Assembly (NCBI RefSeq): GCF_019320115.1
Contig: NC_089597.1
Location: 123,157,485 to 123,221,484, forward strand
Direction: 5' to 3'
DNA from: Miscanthus floridulus
Taxonomy: Eukaryota > Streptophyta > Magnoliopsida > Poales > Poaceae
DNA: 64,000 bases
Below the pieces are notes generated by a model. It searched no databases. It was given only the letters and a program-made list of their open reading frames with translations, and had not been told where the DNA came from. A program made the position numbers and the translations under genes. This document shows, piece after piece, positions 10,565 through 22,749 of the stretch (position 1 is its first letter; each line of letters opens with the position of its first letter).

Positions 10565-10650
10565 GGAAGCACGAACTACATACATGCAAAAGCTTCATTC
10601 AAGACAAGCTACAGACTGTAATACTAGTGCACACAAATGATTTTGTCAGC
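10565..10650 (+). repeat. Second copy of the EG45-like gene 3' UTR
   Basis: GGAAGCACGAACTACATACA and the following words (gcttcattcaaga, then agtgcacacaaatgattt) repeat the 3' UTR at about 7750-7895 with scattered changes and an internal deletion. This indicates a local duplication of the gene's tail. No exon of the gene accompanies it. Confidence 0.65.
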
Positions 10651-10828
10651 AGCTGCCTCCCCAACCAGGCGCCACCTGCTGACCAGGATGAAGGGAAGGG
10701 GACGTCTGGAGCTCGGCCCACGAGTCGTCGGCCCAAGAAGCAGAACCCACGCTACATCGGCGAGCAATGGGCCTGAAATGGGGCAGCGCCTTTGTACCTT
10801 TAAGAGAGCCGTGGGCTAGCTGAGTGAG

Positions 10829-11066
10829 TGCGTGTTTAGTTCACGAATTTTAGAAATTTGGTTACTGTAGTACTTTCGTTTTTATTTGACAATTAGTGTT
10901 CAATCATGGATTAATTAGACTCAAAATGTTCGTCTCGCAATTTCCAACCAAACTGTGCAATTAGTTTTTTTTCGTCTACATTTAATGCCCTATGCACGTG
11001 TCACAAGATTCGATGTGATGGTTACTGTAGCACTTTTTAGAAATTTGGTTGGGAACTAAACAAGCA
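10829..11066. mobile_element. Grass MITE with GTTTAGTTC inverted ends
   Basis: The ends are GCGTGTTTAGTTC and the inverse GAACTAAACAAGC. Internal words such as CTGTAG(T/C)ACTTTCG, GACAATTA and GCAATTAGTTTTTTTTCG belong to a MITE very common in grass genomes. The length of about 240 bp is typical. I cannot fix the superfamily from the target duplication. Confidence 0.75.
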
Positions 11067-11067
11067 C

Positions 11068-11225
11068 TGAGGAGGACACGATTTGTCATAACAGAAAACT
11101 CTACTCCTAATCTAAAGCACTCGTCCGTTGTATCCACTGTTCTTCTTCTTCGTGCGCCTTTCTTCTTCCCCTATCCTCTTTCCGATCTCCTTCCCCAACT
11201 CCAATCCCTCACAAGTGGTATCAGA
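11068..11225 (+). repeat. 5' LTR remnant and primer binding site of a Ty3/gypsy element
   Basis: TGGTATCAGA at 11216-11225 matches the initiator-Met tRNA primer site, two bases after CTCACA, the likely LTR end at 11213. Only about 145 bp of LTR survive, cut at the MITE end. Gag follows directly. Confidence 0.7.
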
Positions 11226-11340
11226 CACACCGTTCCTCGGCCTCCTCCGATCGCCGGTCACTACATCCCATCGACTGCTTGATTCCAACGGATTTGGTTG
11301 GTCTAACCTCAAATAGAGTCTGAGCGGCAGCTTGATTCGA

Positions 11341-13021
11341 GGATTCCGTAATTCCGGTCCCGGAGTCGCAGTTTGTGGAGTGCGCAGCGGATGTGGAGCC
11401 CGCTACCCCCGCCGACCACGACCACTACACTCGTCTCCATCGCAACCGTGGTACCTTGGGTCCCGACCAGAAGGCGCTCCTAGCCGAGCTTGACAAGCGT
11501 TTCGTCGCCCAGGAGAAGCGCTTCGATGGCCTGGAGCGAAAGCTGGATTCCACCGCGGCGTCGTCTTCCACCCGTCTGGATGCCTTGGAGTCTGCAGCCA
11601 AGGTGTTCGACGAATGGCGCCCTGGAGTTGACGGCGACATCGACGACCTTCGCATCGAGGTCAACAAGCTCGCAACCCTAAAGCTCGAAGTTGGGAAGAT
11701 CTCCAAGTACATGGAACTCTCAATGGTGGATGGCCCATCAGCGACTCCCGGGGTGTTCGCGACCACGACCGCCACCAAGCCGGCGTCGGCTCCTGCGTCA
11801 CCAAGCGCGTCGATCCACGACGCCAAGCCCGTCCTCAGCACCAACTTCAAGTCGCTCAGCTATGGCGACTTCCAGGCTGCCCCGCGCCCACCTGCGGGAT
11901 ACGCAGCCACTCGGCCCAACGGGCACCGCGTCGAAATCAGGAACCGGGAAGGTGTTTTCGAAGTGGTCACCACTCTGATTCCACCTCCCGGCAAGGGTAC
12001 GCTTCCTTGCCATCCTCCTTCCCCTCATCCGTTACCATGTCCTCCTCAACGCCCACCACCACCGCACCAACCACAGCCCCACCCAGGAGGTCATTATGAG
12101 TCAGGTCATCAGGGGGATCTGGGGGCGGCCATACCGGCAAGCTTCCCAAGTTTGATTTCCCTAGGTTCGAGTTGGGATCATCCTAAATTGTGGATCAAGC
12201 AAGCCATTCATTACTTTGAGCTCTATCGCGTTGAGTCCGTTGTTTGGGTGCAGGGTGCCACTATGCATTTCCATGGCAACGCCAAACGCTGGCTGTCTTC
12301 GGTGGAAGATCAGCTCGAGGCCATCACTTGGTCTGATTTCTGTTCTCAGTTGCTGTTGCGCTTTGCCAGAGATGAGCACGAGCTGCTGCTGCGTCGCTTA
12401 TTTCAACTTCGGCAAACCGGCCTCGTCAGTGAATACATAGACCAGCTCGTTGCCCTCGTGGATGACCTCAAAGCCTATGCCAAGCACCCCGATCCACTCT
12501 ACTATACACAACGCTTTATCGATGGTTTACATGATGAAATTAAAGCTGTCATTCTCGTTTAGCGTCCTTCCACCCTCGATACTGCTTGTGTTTTGGCTCA
12601 ACTGCAGGAGGAGGCGCTGGCTGCGAGTAAACGACTGTTTCGGAGTTATGATCATGCCCCTGCGGCTAGGCCTGTCTGGCCAAGCGCGTTGGCTCTTCCT
12701 CCACCGCCACAGAAGCATGTTGATGGTGATCATAAATGTCCTGCCAACAATCCACATTCTAATGCTGAAGACAAGTTCAGAGCATTGAGAGCCTCTCGTC
12801 GTGCACAAGGATTGTGTGTTCGCTGTGGCGCCAAGTGGAGCCGTGATTGTGCCGAGTTTGTGCAGATTAATTTGGTGCAAGAGCTAATGGATATGTTCCC
12901 CGAGCAGGACGATGCCGAGAGTTCGGATCCTCCTTCCCCAATGGTGTCTCAGGTTATGATGCATCTTTCAGTGGCTGCGGCAGTGGGCTCAGCTTCCCCC
13001 AAAGTCATTCAGTTTAAAGGG
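11341..13021 (+). pseudogene. Ty3/gypsy gag
   Basis: The frame holds a coiled-coil-like N-terminus (LLAELDKRFVAQEKRFDGLERKL), a proline-rich linker, and a retrotransposon gag domain from about 12170 to 12560 (WIKQAIHYFELYRV ... RFARDEHELLLRRLFQLRQTG). No ATG is available; the open stretch begins with GTG, so the true start is lost or upstream. A TAG at 12560-12562 (probably from CAG) and a TGA at 13022 break the frame. The zinc knuckle survives as CVRCGAKWSRDC and lacks the usual His. Confidence 0.85.
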
Positions 13022-14180
13022 TGATATTCAGGAGCATTCTCTTTATCCATACCGGTCGATTCGGGTTCTTCTCATACATTTATTAGCTCTGCAGTGGCAC
13101 AGTCTCTCTCGGGCATACAAGTGGATGTTCAAGTCGCTAATGGAGCTATTCTTCAGTGTACCTCTCATATTCCTGCTGCTGTTTGGTCTGTTCAGGGATG
13201 TACATTTTCCACTGATTTGAAGCTTCTGCCCCTATCTTATGATATGATTCTTGGGTTGGACTGGTTATCTAGTTTCAGTCCCATGCATGTACATTGGGTT
13301 CAGAAATGGCTCTCTATTCCGTATGAAGGAACTACTGCAGTAATTCTTGGGGATGCTCCAGATCTTCCTGTCGGGTCTGTCATTCAGTTGTGTATGGTTC
13401 AGGAACCTACAGTAGCTGCTCCTGAGATGCCAATACCACCAACAGTGCAAGCTCTGATTGCTGAATTTGCTTCCTTGTTCGAGCCAGTTTCTGGTCTTCC
13501 TCCTCGCCATCCGTGTGATCACTCTATACCCCTGATTCTAGGTGCATCCCCGGTTTTTGTCAGACCATATCGCTATGCCCCTTTGCTCAAGTCTGAAATT
13601 GAAAAGCAAGTGATGGATATGCTTCAGCAGGGTCTAATTCAGAAGAGTACAAGTGCTTTTGCTTCGCCAGTGCTGTTGGTGAAAAAGAAAGATCAAAGCT
13701 GGCGTTTCTGTGTCGATTACCGCCAACTCAATGCTATAACAGTCAAGGGCAAATATCCAGTGCCAATTATTGAAGAATTATTGGACGAACTGTCGGGGCC
13801 GCTTACTTTACCACATTGGATTTGCAAGCTGGTTTTCATCAGATCCGCATGAAAGAAGGGAAAGAGTTCAAGACTGCGTTCCAAACGCATTTTGGGCAGT
13901 TCGAGTTCCGTGTCATGTCATTTGGATTAACAGGAGCTCCGGGTACCTTTCAGGATGCCATGAACACTCTCCTGAGCCCTTGCCTTCGTAAGTTTGTGCT
14001 CGTTTTCTTCAATGATATACTGGTATACAGTTCTAGTCTCAACGAGCACTTACAACATCTCCGTTGTGTATTTGAGTTGCTCAACCAAGGCCAGTGGAAG
14101 CTTAAGATGTCCAAGTGCTCCATTGCTCAAATCAAGATTGCTTACCTCGGTCACATTATTAGTTCTGATGGGGTGGAAAC
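13022..14180 (+). pseudogene. Ty3/gypsy protease and reverse transcriptase, N-terminal part
   Basis: The protease motif VDSGSSHTFIS is near 13057. RT starts near 13490 with the CDHSIPL...PYRY block, then FCVDYRQLNAIT. A single-base loss near 13800 shifts the frame just before LDLQAGFHQIR. The catalytic box reads FFNDILVYS near 14005, with Asn replacing the first catalytic Asp. The frame runs into a solo LTR at 14181, exactly within the sequence GVET-DPTK, and resumes at 16226. Confidence 0.9.
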
Positions 14181-16225
14181 TGAAGGACCGAAAACGGCGA
14201 CCAGAGGGGGTGAATGGGAGCCGTAAATTTTCTTTCGAAACTTTTTCGGCCACTGTTCCAAAATCACCGCCAATCTCGCAAACCAAACACTGTAATGTCC
14301 ACGACTCAAATGAGTGGGTTGATGTTTCCTAGGAACACAACGGGACACCACGAAACCAACGCAACCAACCAAAAAATGAATCGGAACTCAAATGACCGAG
14401 CTGCGGACAAAACAACAAGAGCTGGACACCATCACCGTGTGACACACCTGCAAAACATACTCAGATGGAGAGAGCTGGATTTGCACGGCACTCGAAGGTG
14501 CACAGCCTACCAGCAGCAATGACAAGCCTGCCTTCTCCTAAATGGATGAGCACGAAGCACACTTGCAGAAGCAAAATCACATATAGATACAGTAACCAGC
14601 TAACCAAGGGAGATTCAGTAAAATGCAATGATGAGCTTGAGACCAAATTTAATATTCAAAGTACTGTTGCTTGATTGAGACATTTCCTGAACACCATTTC
14701 AATTCACGTGATATGCTCTTGGAGCTATGCAAGCACAAGCTCATGGTCGAGCATTGATTTGTACTGGGCAAATAAAAAGCAGAGAGAGGAGCAGGTAGCT
14801 CAGCCTGGAATCCTGCTCGTCCTAGACTGGGAGGGGCATAGGCACTGCAGCGACACTACTGGTTCTCCCTGCTCTAGGACACGGCGAACACAGAGAAAAG
14901 AAATAAATAGACTCGGAAGAACAAAGAAATTAGCGAACTTGGCCTAGGAGCTTCAAACATTCGAACTGACGAGACTTGAGCACTGCGCTACTCATCTGAG
15001 CACAGCTCAGTGCAGGAGCACTGGCGCTGGTAGCGCTGCTGCGTTCACCCATTCAGACAGATCCTGCACGAACACAGACTGAAAACGAAGAACATAAAAA
15101 CCAGCGGACACGAAATTGATGCAATCCGACTCCACACTCGATGATTCGCTCCCAAACTTTGCATAGATCAAATTTGACTTGATAAAAATCTATTCCCGAA
15201 AATTCATCGCCTGGGATTGACTCAAACTCTGGCAAAATCAGATCGTAGCAAGAACGAAAAATGGGGAAAAACTTAAGAACACGATGAACGAAAATCACAG
15301 CTTCAAATGAGGAATCTAGAGGACACAAGGAGGATTTGGGGCCTCCTTTCCCACTCCAAATCACAGCATAGAACCACAAATTCTCAGATTTTTGACCTCT
15401 CTCAAGAAACACTAGAAAACCTAACCCTAGGGAGAAGGGGGGGGGGGGGGGGGGAATGAGAGTGGGAGAGAGGTGAGGGAGATGGGGGCTCCCTCATCCT
15501 ATTTAACAGGGCTATTACACATTCCCAGTTTTGCCCCTGGATACAAATGAGTTGAACTGCTAAGCCTAAGGGCGTTGTTGTCCAACCCGGTGTAATCTTG
15601 ATCCGACGGCCACCGCGCCTTCTCACCGGTAGCTTCGCCTCAACGCAAACTCCCCGATGCCGCCACGTGCCGTCCGTCCCTCCTCGGAACCTCTGCCTGG
15701 GTTTTGAGGCCCAAACCCGTAAACCATCCATTCGATGGTTTTGAGGCCCAAACCATCAAACCGTCCGCGGGTAGCGTACTCCATACGCGTCCCCCGCCAT
15801 CAGACGCGTGTCACCGCCGTCCTCGACCGGCCAGCCCACCAAGTCCTCCTGAGCCTCGCTCGACTCACGCGTCTGCCATCTTGACCCGGTCAACACCGTC
15901 ACTCCATGTCTTCTTGCACTTGTCGATGTCCCAAGTGTCAGCCACACGGCTAGTCACCCGGCCTCTGGGTCCCTCGGTCCAAGCCTCACGTCCATCCTTC
16001 ACCGCTCCCGGTCTGTCGGCACGGCACATCCTCCTTGACCTTCACCTCGCCGTCGACCACCGCATCCGAGCTCCACACCAGCACAACACAAGCCAAAAGA
16101 CATGTCGCACACATAGCTTTCGCCATGGTAGGGTTAGTCACCACTCAACCTACTTCGTGGATCATATTGACAATCACTCATCACAAAACGAACACACAAG
16201 GGTACTTGTCAACCTTGTGTTTGCA
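14181..16225 (-). mobile_element. Solo LTR, minus orientation, probably Copia
   Basis: Read on the minus strand it starts TGCAAACACAAGG and ends GTTTTCGGTCCTTCA, so it has TG...CA ends and 2045 bp. It is flanked by a perfect 5-bp target duplication, GAAAC (14176-14180 and 16226-16230). Removing it and one GAAAC rejoins the host RT frame exactly. A minus-strand TATA-like GTTAAATAG lies near 15507, followed by a G-homopolymer (plus strand, about 15437-15454) and a long leader. The end resembles Sirevirus and other Copia LTR ends (ATTCACCCCC...TTCA), but the family is unnamed. It has no internal region, so it is a recombination product. Confidence 0.9.
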
Positions 16226-17162
16226 GAAACAGACCCTACCAAGCTACAGTCTATTGCTCAGTGGCCCACGCCAACCTCTGTTAAGGAACTCCGCTCATTC
16301 CTGGGGCTCGCCGGATATTACCCACGGTTTGTATGACACTTTGGGATCATCTTGAAGCCTCTGACAACTCTGTTAAAGAAACATTCCTTATTTATCTGGA
16401 CATCGGATCACACGGCAACCTTCCAAGCCCTCAAGTCTGCTTTATGTTAGTCTCCTGTATTGGCTCTTCCAAACTTTGCAAAGCCGTTCACCATCGAAAC
16501 TGATGCCTCTAACTCGAGGATTGGCGCGGTGCTTATGCAGGACGGCCATCCCTTGGCCTATTTCAGTAAAGCTCTAGGACCCAAGTCTGGGGCCTGTCCA
16601 CTTACGAGAAGGAATACATGGCCATACTTCTTGTCGTCCAGAATTGGCGCTCATACTTACAGTTCCAAGAGTTTGTCATACTCACCGATCAAAAGAGCTT
16701 GACAAAGCTTACTGATCAACGTCTTCACACCCATTTGCAGCAACAGGTCTTCTCTAAATTGCTTGGCTTACAATACCTCATTGTCTACCGTCCTGGCGCT
16801 GATAACTGAGCGGCTGATGCCTTATCGCGTCTTCCTCCCACTTCGGCTGCCTGTGCCACTGTTACCACTTTGGTGCCTAATTGGATTCAGTCGGTCATTA
16901 CCGGCTACAGCGAGGACGCCTTTGCCAAAGATCTGTTGTCTAAGTTGGCTCTTAACTCTGATGCTGTGCCGAATTATTCACTCCAGTCCGCCATCCTGCG
17001 CTACCGTTCCCGCATTTGGATTGGCAGTGACTCTGCTTTACAGCATCGCCTTATTTCAGAGTTCCATAATATGAGGTTGAAGCAGTGTTTCGCCTGGCGT
17101 AGGATGAAGTCTGCGGTACGACAGTTTGTGCAGTCCTCGCTGGGGTGCGCGCGGGTGAATTA
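16226..17162 (+). pseudogene. Ty3/gypsy RT end, RNase H and truncated integrase
   Basis: This continues the split element: DPTKLQSIAQWPTP, then the RT connection motif [12 protein letters not shown], RNase H ([27 protein letters not shown]) and the integrase zinc-binding start. Stops occur near 16335 and 16448 and at 16807, with a frameshift near 16600. The sequence stops matching integrase just after FVQSSLGCARVN, so the catalytic core and 3' LTR are missing. The neighbour to the right is a different LTR relic. Confidence 0.88.
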
Positions 17163-17853
17163 GGGAAAAGCCAGGAGTTAAGTGAGAAGGTCTAAGGGAG
17201 GAGAAAATAGTGTTAGTACTTAGTTGGAAATTGAGAGGAGTTCGATGTCTCTTTTGCAAAATCGTCAACGCACGCGGGAATACCCCGCCGCGGGCCAGCC
17301 TCGCGTGGGCTGCGCCAGCGGGCCGCTACGCGCTGTGTCGTGCAGGCCACGCGTGTGGACCGCGCGAGAGATTTAGTTTTCTTTTTTCATAAGGAATTAG
17401 CAATGGTTTTCTAATTTAATTTTTAAGCTAATCTTTGGTAAATGATATAAAATCATGCAGGTGTCCAAAAATTACGAAACAAATTTTGTTTGGATCCTAA
17501 AATTGTGCTCTATCGATTGGTGTATTTATTTTATGTTTATACGTGTTGACATTAGGAGCTAATAAATCATTTGAGGATGGTTAATAATATTATGTTAATT
17601 ATTGTAGGAATTTTTGTGGTAAATTGGTGATAGCTTTAGTCCTAAAAATTTTATAGTAGCTTCATTATATTATTATGTGCTCACTATAATTTTTGTATCC
17701 TTAGAATAGACTAAGCATTTGGGTAGTTAAATGTTCTTTGTTTTAATATACATTAAATCATTAGTAGAAATAAAGATATACCCTTAAATTGCAAAACTGA
17801 GTGTTTGTTAGTTGAATCCAACATCTTGCTTGATGAAGATGATAGTTAGCTTA

Positions 17854-18116
17854 GGATGTGTTTGGCAGGGCTCTGGTCGGCTCTGGCTCCGACCACTGTA
17901 GCAGGGTGTCGGCCGCTGGGCGGCCGACAGGAGGCAGGAGCCGGAGCCGCGGAGCCACGAAAACGAGCTTCTCCGGCTCCAGCTGTCGACGTGAGCGTCT
18001 GTGAGAGAGGAAAAGGAGGGGAGAGAAAAGCGGCTCCGGTGAACAGTGCCGGGTGTCGGCCGCCCAGCGGCCGACAGGGAGAAGCCGAAGCCGCCGGAGC
18101 CCAGCCAAACGCGTCC
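17854..18116. mobile_element. Tourist-like (PIF/Harbinger) MITE
   Basis: The ends GGATGTGTTTGGCAGGGCTC and, inverted, GGACGCGTTTGGCTGGGCTC form 20-bp inverted repeats with few mismatches. TTA flanks both sides (17851-17853 and 18117-18119), the TSD expected for PIF/Harbinger. The 263-bp interior is GC-rich and foldback-like, with a repeated block (GTGTCGGCCGC...GCGGCCGACA) near each end. Confidence 0.85.
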
Positions 18117-18221
18117 TTAGTATCTTAGTCATTAGAGCTAGTTTAGTAGCTTGGTATGCACATTCTTAGTTTAAGAGTTGTTGTTGCTTGAATGCTAAGT
18201 GTTGCATCATCATCGCATGCA

Positions 18222-18367
18222 TGTAGAGAACGAGTTGGCAGAGATCGTGACCACCGGCGATCACGAGTTCGAGGAGATCGTCGAGGAGTACGAGGAGAAG
18301 ATTCTCGTACAGGAGGAGGTCCTGGAGCCACCACTGACTGACTCAGCTGACACCGCGCCTGCCCAAG
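18222..18367 (+). other. Acidic exon-like segment in the LTR relic
   Basis: Following a TGCATGTAG acceptor-like site, an open frame rich in Glu (EFEEIVEEYEEKILVQEEV) ends at AAG/GCAAGC, a GC-type donor-like site. The same arrangement, with different amino acids but the same acidity, occurs at 28661-28816 and, on the minus strand, near 48147-47992. Confidence 0.4.
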
Positions 18368-18406
18368 GCAAGCCTCGGTGCATAACCTCTATTTTATAAT
18401 TCACCG

Positions 18407-18410
18407 TATA

Positions 18411-18473
<63 letters not shown>
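18407..18473. repeat. (AT)n(GT)n compound microsatellite
   Basis: Alternating AT then GT dinucleotides over about 65 bases; the spanning ORFs are artefacts. Confidence 0.95.
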
Positions 18474-18476
<3 letters not shown>

Positions 18477-19775
18477 GTGCATTTGTGTTACAGGAAATTT
18501 ATGGAAACCACATGCATACATACATACACCGGTCCTAAGAGTCTTACTAGTGTAAGTTTGAGAAGATGCTATGTTTAGGTCATCGGTAGCGTAAGTAACC
18601 TGCCGTTGCTCATAATAGGGGATTATTATTACTCTCATAATAAAATGATACAAGGAAAAATGGAGACAGAACAGGGATATGGTATGTGTATTGGTGGGTG
18701 TAACAGGTTGTGTCCCGCGGCTAACGTGGCTTAGCTTATTTACACTATTTTTCCTGTTCATGTCGATTAAGGACCGTCCGTTGCTGTGGATGGTAGTCAG
18801 GTCACAGACTTATTATCCTGAGAACATACTTGCTTATGAGAGTGGGAAGGCTCGTTACGCTCTTGTCGTGGGTTCCGACTCTTTCCAGACCAACTGATTG
18901 GAGGCGGAGAAAGGTGGAGGTCTAAGCACCATACTGAGACCAGGTCTCAAGTGTGGGGGCTTGGAGTCCAAGTTTGAACAGGGACCTAGACCTCGTGATA
19001 GAAGTGGAATGGGTTGGTCTTGTTTGTGCCTAGGGTATAAACTGGGCGTGTGTTTTGGGATACCCAGCTGGGATACAATAGTTTGTGAATCGCCATTTTT
19101 GTGAGACGGTACGACTTGGCTATGGTCTAGCGCCGTAGTAAGAACTGGAATATGAAAGGTTGTAAATTGGTTCTGATTGCTTAACCCTTGCTTGAAAGTA
19201 GAACAGGAGCTTACCTAGAATGGTTAGCTAATGACGTAATCATGACTGCTAATTAAACTTGATTTTAAGGACGTACCTCTAGTGATGCTTTTCGCAAACA
19301 AAAAGAAAACAACAAACCCATATTGCCTATCATATCCTTGAGAGTCAAAAAACTATTCCCACTAGTCAGGTAAGTCTTGCGAATATATTGTATACTCAAG
19401 GTTTATTTTACCCCTATTGCAGGTGCAGCTTGAGGAGTAGCTCTTGTGTGGAGGATTCTTCTAGTGGGCACAGACGGATCCTTGTATCATTTTTGCTAGA
19501 TGTTTATTTTTATTCCGTTGTTTAATTATCGCACTCTGAACTCTGGTATTGTAATAAATAATTTTCAAGAACTCTTATTGTACGAAATGGACTAAGTGTT
19601 GTAAGCTCGTACTCATTATTGGATCCTGGCGGTAAAACGTGGATTGTTTCGAGTAATCCCTTGGGGTAGGATCGATGGAACTATTTGATGTAGCTAACTT
19701 TTGGGGTGCTTAGTGTCTAGTGAAAGACGAGCACCTCCGAAAGCGTGTTATTTCGGGTGGTTCTACCATAAACTA

Positions 19776-20482
19776 CTGATTTGGAATGAAACTAAACTAT
19801 TCATACAATTCTTAGGAAGGGATTAACTAGTATAAACTAGTCTTAGTGGATAGCGTGGCACGCTGATGTAGACAACTAAATATATGTTAGTGGATGATAT
19901 GTCTTACTGACGTGGATATCAAATTGCTTATACTAGTGAATTTTAATTGCAAGTGATAGCGAACTGCTGAGGTGGACACCATGCATGTCAAGATTATATT
20001 CTAGTGGGGCTTAGGATTTGCAAGTGATAGTGGACTGCTAAGATGGACACCTTGCATGTCAAGATAATATTCTAGTGGGGTTTAGGATTATAAAAGATAT
20101 AGATATAGATTAGACCCCCAAATCCATTCTAACAGAGAATGACACGTGGGACCCACATGTTATTTTCTTCCTTTCCTCATAGCCATAAAAAACAGCCATC
20201 AGAGAAAAGAAGCATCAGCCACCGAAGGCAAGGGGTAGAGGGAAGCACCAGCCATTGCCAGGGATGGAGAAGGGGACGACATGCCCAGATCCAGTGGTGG
20301 GGGAGGTGACTGCATGGATGGGAGCCAGTGATGGCCATGGAGGCGTGGGATGGGGGAGAGGAGGAGTCATCATCATACAAGCTGGATCCGCCGTGGGGGA
20401 GGGCCGCTTGCTGAGAGGGATGCCACGCCAGGAAGGGGATCCACGCTGAGGGGAGCATCGTCGGAGAGGGCCATGCACTGGG
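19776..20482. other. Intergenic with a 70-bp tandem repeat
   Basis: Two copies of a unit of about 70 bp (19950-20019 and 20020-20089), each with CAAGTGATAG...GGACACC...GCATGTCAAGAT, lie in tandem. A more degenerate relative lies just before them (about 19845-19945). The rest is AT-rich then GC-rich without a recognisable gene. Confidence 0.5.
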
Positions 20483-20566
20483 ATGACTGTGATGGAGTAT
20501 GTGAACAAGTTTAACCATCTTGCACAGTATGTGGGGACTCATGTGGATACTGATGAGACGAGTCCT
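20483..20566 (+). pseudogene. Gag fragment of another Gypsy element
   Basis: About 28 codons read TVMEYVNKFNHLAQYVGTHV, the gag-domain block found in many grass Gypsy elements. It stops abruptly on both sides. The flank 20567-20962 has no recognisable coding sequence. Confidence 0.5.
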
Positions 20567-20962
20567 TCCTTGTCAGCAAATTTGGTATGGGACACCAGTG
20601 GTCGTGTGGTAGCTCCTACATAGTCGACAATGGAGATGAGTTCATTGTCTACTGAGCAGCCATCACCCGAGAACAAGTGTCCACCAACGATGCTTCCTCC
20701 TGAGAGACTACCACTGGAGTAGGTGGGCACTCGGGCGCTAGAGCTCTCGATGGACGGCTCACGACGAGCGAGGCGGCAAGCTCCTCGGACATTAGGTCGA
20801 CCGAGACAACTCACATGGGAGGCCTTGCACTCTTGCATAGTGCAAAGGCCAGTAGATCTAGCTCGGGGAAGCAATGTGCAGTAGCAGAAGTAGTGGTATT
20901 GCCAGCGTAGCCGGCAGGCGCGTCCATGCTGGTGTTCCTCGCCAGCTTACTCTGGCACCGCC

Positions 20963-22749
20963 TGAAAGGTCCTAATAGCAATAGGAGGGTGAATAGCCTA
21001 TTATAAAATCTACAATAACACTTAAGCCAAGTGGTTAATCAATTAAACGGCGAAGCGAGTGTTGCGCTAGCCTACTAAAAATGCAAGAGTTGATCAATCA
21101 ACCACAATAGAAATCCCAGAGACAATGATGACACAATGATTTTTCTCCAAGGTTCACTTGCTTGCCGGCAAGCTAGTCCCCGTTATGGCGATTCACTCAC
21201 TTGGGGGTTCACGCGCTTATAGGCATCACACGCCTAACCCGCAATCGGGTGCCGCACAACCAACACAAGATGAGGATCCATAAGCCACGCGCAATCCACT
21301 AGAGTACATTTTGGCTTTCCACCGGGAAAGGTCAAGAACCCTCACAATCACCATGATAGGAGCCGAGATAAGCACCTTTCTCCGCACGACGATCCTCGCT
21401 ACACCAAGTCATCTAGGTGGTGGCAACCACCAAGAGCAACAAGCGAAATCCACAGCGAAACAAAATCACCAAGTGCCTCTAGATGCAATTACTCAAAGCA
21501 ATGCACTTGGATACTCTCAAATCTCACCAAATGATGAATCAATCAAGTAGGATGAGTGAGAGAGAGATGGCTATGCTCACTAGGATGTATTCTCAATTCA
21601 AATGGCCAAGAGAGTGAGCAAGAGCTGGCCAAACCACTTATATAGCCCCCCCCCCACGAAATAGAACCATTAGGGTCAAGGTGGGGTGCCCTGCGCACTG
21701 ATCGGACACGCCGATCAAGATGACTGGACGCGTCCTCGCCAGCATCTGGTCGCTGGTTGGAAGCCACGTGGTCCCCGCGTTCAAGTTCCACCGCTTGATT
21801 TTAACGGTCAACTGATCAGCCCCAACGGTTAAGTAATGATCGGACGCACCAGAGATAGAACCGGACACAGAACCCCCACGTCCGCTCGTGTGCCCCCGCG
21901 CTGCATGCGCGCCATGACCTAACGTGTTGCTCAACGACTGGACTCTCCACCAACATGGAGTCCGATCGACTCCAGTAAGCATCTAGGGAGGGATTTTCAT
22001 GACTGGACGCATCCGTTCAAGCGTGACCAGACACACCCCTACATCCGATCCTCTCTAGCCCAATAGCCATGTCTACGCTAGCGTACGTTAGCCTAACTAG
22101 ACACAGGGCTAGCGTGTCCGGTCCTCTCCTTGCGCTAGCGTCCGGTCATAGACTGACGTCGCGCCCATCTCTACCGTGATGACCGGACACACCCAACACT
22201 GAGTTCAGTCACTAAGTGACCAGAGTCCGGTCACTACGTGACCAGAGTCTGGTCACTAGAAAACTCCTTTCCAACTTCTTTCACTTCACCCTTGCTCAAA
22301 AGTGCTAACCACCAAGTGTATCACCTTGTGCACGTGTGTTAGCATATTTTTACAAACAATTTCAAGGGTGTTAGCACTCACTAGAATCTAAATGCATATG
22401 CAATGAATTAGAACATCTAGTGCCACTTTGATAACCGCATTTCGATACAAGTTTCATCCCTCTTAATAGTATGGCTATCTATCCTAAATGTGATCACACT
22501 CACTAAGTGTCTTGATCACCAAAACAAAATGGCACTATGGATATCACCTTTGCCTTGATCCCATTTTGTTTTTCTCTTTCTTCTTTTCCAAGCCCGACAA
22601 CTTGATCATCTCCATGCCCATCACCATCATCATGATCATCATCATTTGCTCCATCACTTGGAATGTGCTACCCTATCTCATGATCGCTTAGAGTAATGGG
22701 TTAGCACTTAGGGTTTCATCAATTCACCAAAACCAAACTAGAGCTTTCA
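20963..22749 (-). repeat. Sirevirus LTR, minus orientation
   Basis: On the minus strand the LTR starts TGAAAGCTCTAG and ends ATTGCTATTAGGACCTTTCA, giving 1787 bp, the same family type as 2344-4314. It keeps the CCGGAC/GTCCGG-rich block (about 21700-22260) and a TATATAAG box near 21638-21645, but the palindromes are more eroded than in the first LTR. The internal region continues to the right, so this is the 3' LTR of an antisense element. Confidence 0.88.

Larger units (their letters stand above)
17165..19775 (+). repeat. Degraded chromovirus-type LTR, diverged relative of the 25.6-kb family
   Basis: Order and words parallel the LTR at 25663-30316: a GC-rich block, an AT-rich tract, an acidic exon-like segment (18222-18367) ending in AAGGCAAGC, a TGTCGATTAAGGAC word (18762 versus 29160), a GGTAAGTCT...CTATTGCAG module (19368-19423 versus 29829-29885), and a terminal GTTATTTCGGGTGGTTCT resembling the family's LTR end. 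Pairwise similarity is patchy, so it is an older or different subfamily. A Tourist MITE lies inside. Confidence 0.6.
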
